The notes under the pieces are model-generated. The model was not told where the DNA came from and searched no databases. It was given only the letters and a program-made list of their open reading frames with translations. Both the position numbers and the translations under genes were made by a program. A stretch of DNA of 64,000 nt from Paenibacillus_S vulneris (GTDB taxonomy: Bacteria > Bacillota > Bacilli > Paenibacillales > NBRC-103111): positions 62,001 to 126,000 of the forward strand of contig NZ_BAABJG010000055.1 in assembly GCF_039543185.1 (NCBI RefSeq), read 5' to 3'. The stretch's first letter is position 1. Each line of letters opens with the position of its first letter. Positions 59,345 to 64,000 of the stretch are shown here, one piece after another.

Positions 59345-61663
59345 TTACAATAAAATGTTCTCGCCCCGTTCAGAGTACCACTGCACATGATAAATTCTTA
59401 TGGCATGATTCCGCTCATTCCCATGTCCAATGATCCTCACATAACGGGCGTTTGCAGACTTGAACCGGACGGATTCCTGCTCACTGCTGCTGATCCCGCG
59501 CACAAGTTCCTTCCATTCCCACCCGTCCTGAGAGGCTTCGATCGAGAAGGAGTAGCGCTCTTCACCGCCTTTTGTGAAGCCGATGTCCGCTCCCCCAACC
59601 TCAACAGCTCGTCCCAGATCGTATCGGATCCATTCGCCATCACCATAGGATATCCATTGCAACGCAGGGTCCTCCTGTAAAGTATGGCAAGGAACATGAC
59701 CATGCTGATGTCCTTCCGGGGGAATCGTCATCAGCTTATGAAACCGGCTCGCCGTTACCTTGAACAGCTGTCTTGTTTGATCCAGGATGAGCTCCTGTTT
59801 GAAAGCAGTCAAATCCTCGCTATTGTCCGCTAACACAACGATGCCCTGCTCATGCTTGTACAGGCTTTTTCCCATCAGCTCAGCTGCCTCCCTGACGTCA
59901 ATGTATAGAGCCCCTCGTCTTACCCTGGAGTGCAGCGGAACCACTCTCATGCTCTCCCCGCTTCTGACAACACAGCCGTCCGGTCTAATGGTCAGCGCTC
60001 TGTCCTGGCCCCGGATTTGAATTTCATTGGTTTCAACGTTTTGTGAAGCCTCATAGCCTAATCGTTGAGCCAAAGACAGAACAGGAATGTACAAGATCCC
60101 CTCACGTTCAAAAGGACATTGCTCACGCTCGATGACATGGAGCTTCATTCTCCAATTACGGACAAACATATCACTGCTGCCGGCGCACAATACCCATATA
60201 TTTTTGCTCGCGTCCCAAGGAACGGACTCCACGGTGGTAAACTGATCTCTCGGCTGAAACAGCGGGCTGCCTTCCTTACGCTTCGCCTTGGTCCAGTCCG
60301 GGCCGACCTCATCGGCACTTAGCGGAGCCCGGCCACCCCATCCCACCTCTTTCCCCAGATCCGCACTGCACACGTATCCGGTGTTGCCCAAGGCATGAGT
60401 CTGCAGCTCTTGATGAACAAAGCCAGGGGGCAGCAACGCCGCCTTATCGGGTACATCCATTTGGTTATTGGCGTAATAGTTCGGGGCAAACGTAATCTCC
60501 ATAACCTCAGGATCCTGATCAGCGAAGGTAAGAGACTCCCCTCGTTCCTTGACGATCACATTGTCCGAGATTTCATTCTGCTCGGGCAGCAGTATCCGTT
60601 GTTTGGACGGCCATGCGGTTTTGTAGCCGATGCCGATATCCATGTCGAAGCCTTGATTATGGATCATCTGATTATGCCTAATCGTGTTATTCCGGGACCA
60701 GTTGTATACAGGCACGCGACCCAAAGGTGTTCCTTCGCGCAGAATCGGCTGCCAATCCGGCGTTAACGGTTCATCTATGTACTCCCCTGACATGACACTA
60801 ATGGCGAACCCTTGAAGTCCGGATAAATAGTTATGACTTATCACATTATCTTCGCCTGTGATGCGAATTCCTTTGGTTCCACCCACATTACCCCCAAGAA
60901 ACCAATTCCCTTCCACTACCGTAGTATGGCCGCTTCGGATGACAAGCCCGCCGATGGAATCCTTAAATGTATTGTTCCGGATCACATCATGGTTTGACTT
61001 GATCGAGATAACCTCTTCACATTCGCCGTCTGCCCTTTCGAATAAGTTGTTTTCGATGACGACATGCTCACCGCCTGCGCTTCCCGGCTCTCCATCACTT
61101 CCTATGCCCATCACCTGAATGATCTCCAGCCCATTGATCCCGTACGCGGGGACATCGACAAAATAATTCGTGTGGATCCGGTTATAGCTTGAATATTTCA
61201 TGCTTCTCATGAGCTGGCCCGCATGCAGCTTCCCTTTAAAGTAGCAATGGTCCACTTCGTGGTGGGAACCGTCGATAGTGACCCAGAACGTTTTGATATC
61301 CGGCTGGCTCGGAACGAAGTCTATGATAGCCGTATTGGTTAATCTGCAATGATGCGAGTTTTTCATAAATCTTATGATCGTATGACTTCCGTTGTTCCCC
61401 GGCTGAAGCCCTTCTTTAAAGAACAGCCCGTCGACCACCAGATGCTCTCCGGCAAAGGTTAATGTTGAAGCCCCGGTCACGATGACTTCTCCGGCTGTTT
61501 CCGCCTTCAAGGTAATCGGCTGTTCCCGGGTGCCGCTTACGTCTAGTTCCAGTTGAATATCATCCCAAATCCCATTAGCCATGACGATCGTATCGCCCGG
61601 TACTGTCGTTTGAATTGCTTTACAAAGACTATCTTTATCGGTAACAAGCATTTGTCCTCTCAC
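59345..61663 (-). CDS. Polysaccharide lyase family 6 (chondroitinase B/alginate lyase-like), intracellular form
   Basis: A 772-residue enzyme. Residues 1-420 form a right-handed beta-helix lyase; K222 (VISIKSN) and R243 (LVIRSGH) are 21 apart, as in chondroitinase B and alginate lyase AlyGC, with calcium-site acids in GECEEV. PL6 enzymes cleave uronic-acid glycans by beta-elimination. A copper-amine-oxidase-N-like domain (about 540-640) and a discoidin-like binding domain (about 650-765, YDLGRAVEVGGADIGF) follow. The start is GTG 61663, with AGGAGG seven bases upstream, and there is no signal peptide. It is upstream of the SBP gene and follows GH97 after a terminator. Confidence 0.85.
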   Translation of the reverse strand: MRGQMLVTDKDSLCKAIQTTVPGDTIVMANGIWDDIQLELDVSGTREQPITLKAETAGEVIVTGASTLTFAGEHLVVDGLFFKEGLQPGNNGSHTIIRFMKNSHHCRLTNTAIIDFVPSQPDIKTFWVTIDGSHHEVDHCYFKGKLHAGQLMRSMKYSSYNRIHTNYFVDVPAYGINGLEIIQVMGIGSDGEPGSAGGEHVVIENNLFERADGECEEVISIKSNHDVIRNNTFKDSIGGLVIRSGHTTVVEGNWFLGGNVGGTKGIRITGEDNVISHNYLSGLQGFAISVMSGEYIDEPLTPDWQPILREGTPLGRVPVYNWSRNNTIRHNQMIHNQGFDMDIGIGYKTAWPSKQRILLPEQNEISDNVIVKERGESLTFADQDPEVMEITFAPNYYANNQMDVPDKAALLPPGFVHQELQTHALGNTGYVCSADLGKEVGWGGRAPLSADEVGPDWTKAKRKEGSPLFQPRDQFTTVESVPWDASKNIWVLCAGSSDMFVRNWRMKLHVIEREQCPFEREGILYIPVLSLAQRLGYEASQNVETNEIQIRGQDRALTIRPDGCVVRSGESMRVVPLHSRVRRGALYIDVREAAELMGKSLYKHEQGIVVLADNSEDLTAFKQELILDQTRQLFKVTASRFHKLMTIPPEGHQHGHVPCHTLQEDPALQWISYGDGEWIRYDLGRAVEVGGADIGFTKGGEERYSFSIEASQDGWEWKELVRGISSSEQESVRFKSANARYVRIIGHGNERNHAIRIYHVQWYSERGENILL

Positions 61664-61724
61664 CCTGTATCCTCCTATTACATTGACTTCCAAGCTGGTT
61701 CAACCACTCTTCGGGGAGCCCGTT

Positions 61725-61757
61725 AATAAAAAAAGGGCCTGGTTTGATCCCGGCCCC
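61725..61757 (-). terminator. Terminator of the GH97 gene
   Basis: Minus strand GGGCCGGGATCAAACCAGGCCC followed by TTTTTTTATTAA, ten bases after the stop codon. Confidence 0.85.
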
Positions 61758-61767
61758 CCCGCCGATG

Positions 61768-63597
61768 TTATACTTTCACCAATCGGATTACGGCGCCTCC
61801 GTTGACTCTTAACGGCAAGTGCAGCGAATCGGCATTCGTTACGACATCCGTACGAATCGTAATATCGGTAGAATGCTTAAAGCGGTAATGATCCAGATTG
61901 CCAAATACTTCTTCGTAGATTTCGGCCTTATACGAGGCATTTTCATCCAGGAAGCGAAGCTCTACATGGGCTGTTCTTCCTCCGGCAGCACAAATCGCAC
62001 CGACGTACCAATCTTCACCGCTGCGTCTAGCCATGGTGACATAACGTCCGGGATATCCTTCAAGCAGCAAGGTTTGGTCCCAAGCAGCAGGTACTTGTGA
62101 CAGGAATGGCTTGCCTCCGCTTTCCTGATAGGCCTCGACGGAATCGGCAAAGTTTTGCACTGCAGATTCAAAGATGACGGATAAAGCCAATTGATGACAA
62201 TGTCCGGTCCGGGTTAGTCTCGACAAGGTTACAGGCGTATAATCCATGGAGCCTACGACATTTCGGGTGAAGGGGACCGTACAGTTATGAACCGCATTCG
62301 GCCCTTCGTTCAGATCATTCTTCCAATATTCCGCACCGAAGATGCCTTCCCGCGTCATGACATGCGGCCAGCGCCTCTGCTCCCCGGATGGTTTCGTGGA
62401 TCCGTGGTAGTTAATCATCAAACGGTGGTCCATGGCAGCCTTCGCTATCATATCGTAGACCTGGATTCTCTCTTGGGAGTCGCTGTCAAAAAAGTCGACT
62501 TTAATTCCCTTGACTCCCCAACTGGCCCATAACTCCAGCTTGCTGCGGCATTCCTCTTCTTCCTTAATTCGCTTGTAGTGCGTCCATAACCATATGCCCA
62601 CTCCTTTGGACTCGGCATATTTGACCAGCTCAGGCACATTGGTCGTGCTTTCTTCCCGGTCCCATCCGCCATCGACAAGCGAATATTCCCAGCCCATTTC
62701 TGCTGCAAAATCCACGAACTGGATCTGCTTCTGGTGATCCTTGCACGATTGGCTGTCGGAATGCCAGGACCAAGCGGAGCGTCCCGGACGAATCCATGAC
62801 AGATCCTCGATTTCGGAGGAGGGGTTCAGATGAAAAACCAGATTGGATTCAACAATCGCCGAAAGCCCGGTCCCAATGATTGCAGTCCTCCATGGCGTTG
62901 CCAACGGTGCTTTCGTTACATTAGGTCCCGGCTGGTCCGGGGCAAATGCAAGCTCTAATGTACGCGCTTTCAATTTACTCACCTTCACATGCGAAGCACA
63001 ATAGCTTCCATATACGGCAGCCTCCGTAAGGAGCATCCAGGCCGCATTCCCAATCTGAAACAGCATCGGGAAGGCATAGTCGGACTCGTCCATCGTCTCC
63101 AGCATGCCAAGATCGTAGGTCCGTTCGTAGCACTCCATCCATTTCTGCGCCCAGACATTGACTAACGGCTCCTGTGGAAGAACGAAGGCGGTAGGTTCTG
63201 ACAGAATCTTCACTTCTTCGCTTCCGGGCAGCTGATAGCGAAAAGCGATACCGTCATTGTAGGCACGACATACGATTTGAAGCTCATGTCCCATTTTGTT
63301 GAAGAACAGTGTGAGCTCATTAGCATGATTCACATACCGGCTGGTTTTCCCGTGGGGAAGCGTATACTGATCGTTGATAATTGCCGATACTTTCCGGCTG
63401 AAGGACAGCTCCCCGGTGAAGTCCACATCCTGCGTAACAAGACCTAGCGGAGAGCGGTCCAGAATGACGCTGTGTTCATGGATCACATGATAGTACAGCG
63501 CTCCCTGCTCGGTCATCTCGATGTGAAAGTGAATGTTGGCGTCTGGTGAACTAAGCACCCAGCTTTGCTTGGTTATACTTTCGATTGATTGTTTCAT
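61768..63597 (-). CDS. Glycoside hydrolase family 97, retaining (alpha-galactosidase-like) type
   Basis: A 609-residue enzyme with an N-terminal beta-supersandwich (about 1-250), a central (beta/alpha)8 barrel (260-520) and a C-terminal beta domain. GIKVDFFDSD offers D368 as nucleophile, and TREGIFGAEYW offers E423 as acid/base; the 55-residue spacing is that of retaining GH97 members such as BtGH97b, an alpha-galactosidase. Inverting SusB-type enzymes use two Glu instead. There is no signal peptide, so it acts in the cytoplasm on imported sugars. ATG at 63597 (GGAG 13 bases upstream) or GTG at 63609. Confidence 0.87.
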   Translation of the reverse strand: MKQSIESITKQSWVLSSPDANIHFHIEMTEQGALYYHVIHEHSVILDRSPLGLVTQDVDFTGELSFSRKVSAIINDQYTLPHGKTSRYVNHANELTLFFNKMGHELQIVCRAYNDGIAFRYQLPGSEEVKILSEPTAFVLPQEPLVNVWAQKWMECYERTYDLGMLETMDESDYAFPMLFQIGNAAWMLLTEAAVYGSYCASHVKVSKLKARTLELAFAPDQPGPNVTKAPLATPWRTAIIGTGLSAIVESNLVFHLNPSSEIEDLSWIRPGRSAWSWHSDSQSCKDHQKQIQFVDFAAEMGWEYSLVDGGWDREESTTNVPELVKYAESKGVGIWLWTHYKRIKEEEECRSKLELWASWGVKGIKVDFFDSDSQERIQVYDMIAKAAMDHRLMINYHGSTKPSGEQRRWPHVMTREGIFGAEYWKNDLNEGPNAVHNCTVPFTRNVVGSMDYTPVTLSRLTRTGHCHQLALSVIFESAVQNFADSVEAYQESGGKPFLSQVPAAWDQTLLLEGYPGRYVTMARRSGEDWYVGAICAAGGRTAHVELRFLDENASYKAEIYEEVFGNLDHYRFKHSTDITIRTDVVTNADSLHLPLRVNGGAVIRLVKV

Positions 63598-63706
63598 TAT
63601 TGAGCCCACTCTCCTTTAGAAATAAATCCATCTTTTCTTTTAAACCAAAGGGATGCAGCATTAACCATTAGTCTCATCCTATGTCAAATGATGCAATGGT
63701 TCAATG

Positions 63707-64000
63707 CTACAAACTCACTTGTTTTTGTCCCAGACTAACGTTTTCTGCAGGACTTTTGAGCCTGCCCCTTTTCTTCCAGCGGACAGCGACCAGAATCCCG
63801 CGGATGGCTTCATCTAGAATCATGGCGGCATAGATGCCCGTAATCCCCCAGCCCAAAGCTATGCCGAAGTAATAGGAGCAGGCGGCGGCAACGAGCCACA
63901 TGGAGGCCATATTCGTCGCTGCGGTAAATCTTGTATCCCCCACCGCATTAAGCGAGAATGCAAACGCTTGGTTGACCATCTTCAGCGGCTGAAGCAGGAC
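63707..64000 (-). CDS. MATE-family transporter, C-terminal part (5' end outside window)
   Basis: The open frame runs off the window edge; 97 residues are visible. The visible part has QAFAFSLNAVGDTRFTAATN, typical of the segment before TM11 in NorM/DinF-like MATE proteins. Two hydrophobic segments, FGIALGWGITGIYAAMILDE and RGILVAVRWKKRG, follow. MATE proteins export cationic drugs or metabolites using Na+ or H+. The 109-base gap to the GH97 gene has nothing notable. Confidence 0.75.
   Translation of the reverse strand, partial: VLLQPLKMVNQAFAFSLNAVGDTRFTAATNMASMWLVAAACSYYFGIALGWGITGIYAAMILDEAIRGILVAVRWKKRGRLKSPAENVSLGQKQVSL

Noticed and set aside
1..64000. tRNA, rRNA, prophage or biosynthetic gene cluster
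   Set aside because: I looked for such signals on both strands and saw none; no integrase, transposase frame, capsid or synthase-type gene was recognised.

Overview
The window looks like chromosome of a spore-forming Bacillota, most probably Paenibacillus or a close relative. The reasons are strong AGGAGG-type ribosome binding sites with frequent TTG and GTG starts, a GerA/GerB/GerC germinant receptor, a SpoIIP-type wall hydrolase, a T-box leader before leuA, a perfect Bacillus-type Fur box, and many genes resembling Bacillus subtilis families (PepT, YerD, YwqG, NaiP, YxdJKLM-YxeA). I see no rRNA, tRNA, phage genes or CRISPR array.

Layout. 1-14.3 kb is a housekeeping mix: the end of a cardiolipin synthase, a NaiP-like transporter, YihY, a YerD-like flavoprotein, DUF2935, peptidase T, YwqG-like, a SpoIIP-like hydrolase, and an operon of three oxidoreductases (SDR, Fe-alcohol dehydrogenase, old yellow enzyme family). 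14.4-20 kb is a Bce/Yxd-type peptide-resistance module: kinase, regulator, YxeA, permease, ATPase. Its permease gene is broken by a 204-bp MITE-like element with an 8-bp target duplication. 20-24 kb has a truncated UbiD decarboxylase next to an intact UbiX, then leuA behind a T-box. 24-31.4 kb holds a DinB-like gene, a TPR membrane protein paired with a single-domain AAA ATPase, a small hydrolase, a 14-TM drug exporter with a possible AUU start, a hydroxyacid dehydrogenase and a class C beta-lactamase-like hydrolase. 31.7-38 kb has a heterodimeric ABC exporter, two tiny divergent genes around a perfect Fur box, and a P1B-4 ATPase. A second copy of the MITE-like element lies at 38.1-38.3 kb, just before the ger operon (38.5-42.2 kb). 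HtrA, an acetyltransferase and a diguanylate cyclase follow.

46.4-63.6 kb is almost entirely on the minus strand and forms a carbohydrate-utilisation locus: HAD phosphatase, ROK repressor, DUF218 protein, two phosphodiester glycosidase (NAGPA) paralogues, two solute-binding lipoproteins without permeases, an SGNH esterase, a PL6 polysaccharide lyase and a GH97 glycosidase. Three near-identical 17-bp palindromes (TAAATCAAWTTGATTAA) lie at the promoters of the ROK operon and upstream of the second NAGPA gene and the SGNH gene. They suggest that the ROK protein controls its own operon and these catabolic genes. PL6, GH97, SGNH and one NAGPA lack signal peptides, so much of the degradation may be intracellular. 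The substrate is unknown; the enzyme set points to an acidic, possibly acylated or phosphodiester-decorated glycan. The window ends inside a MATE-family gene.
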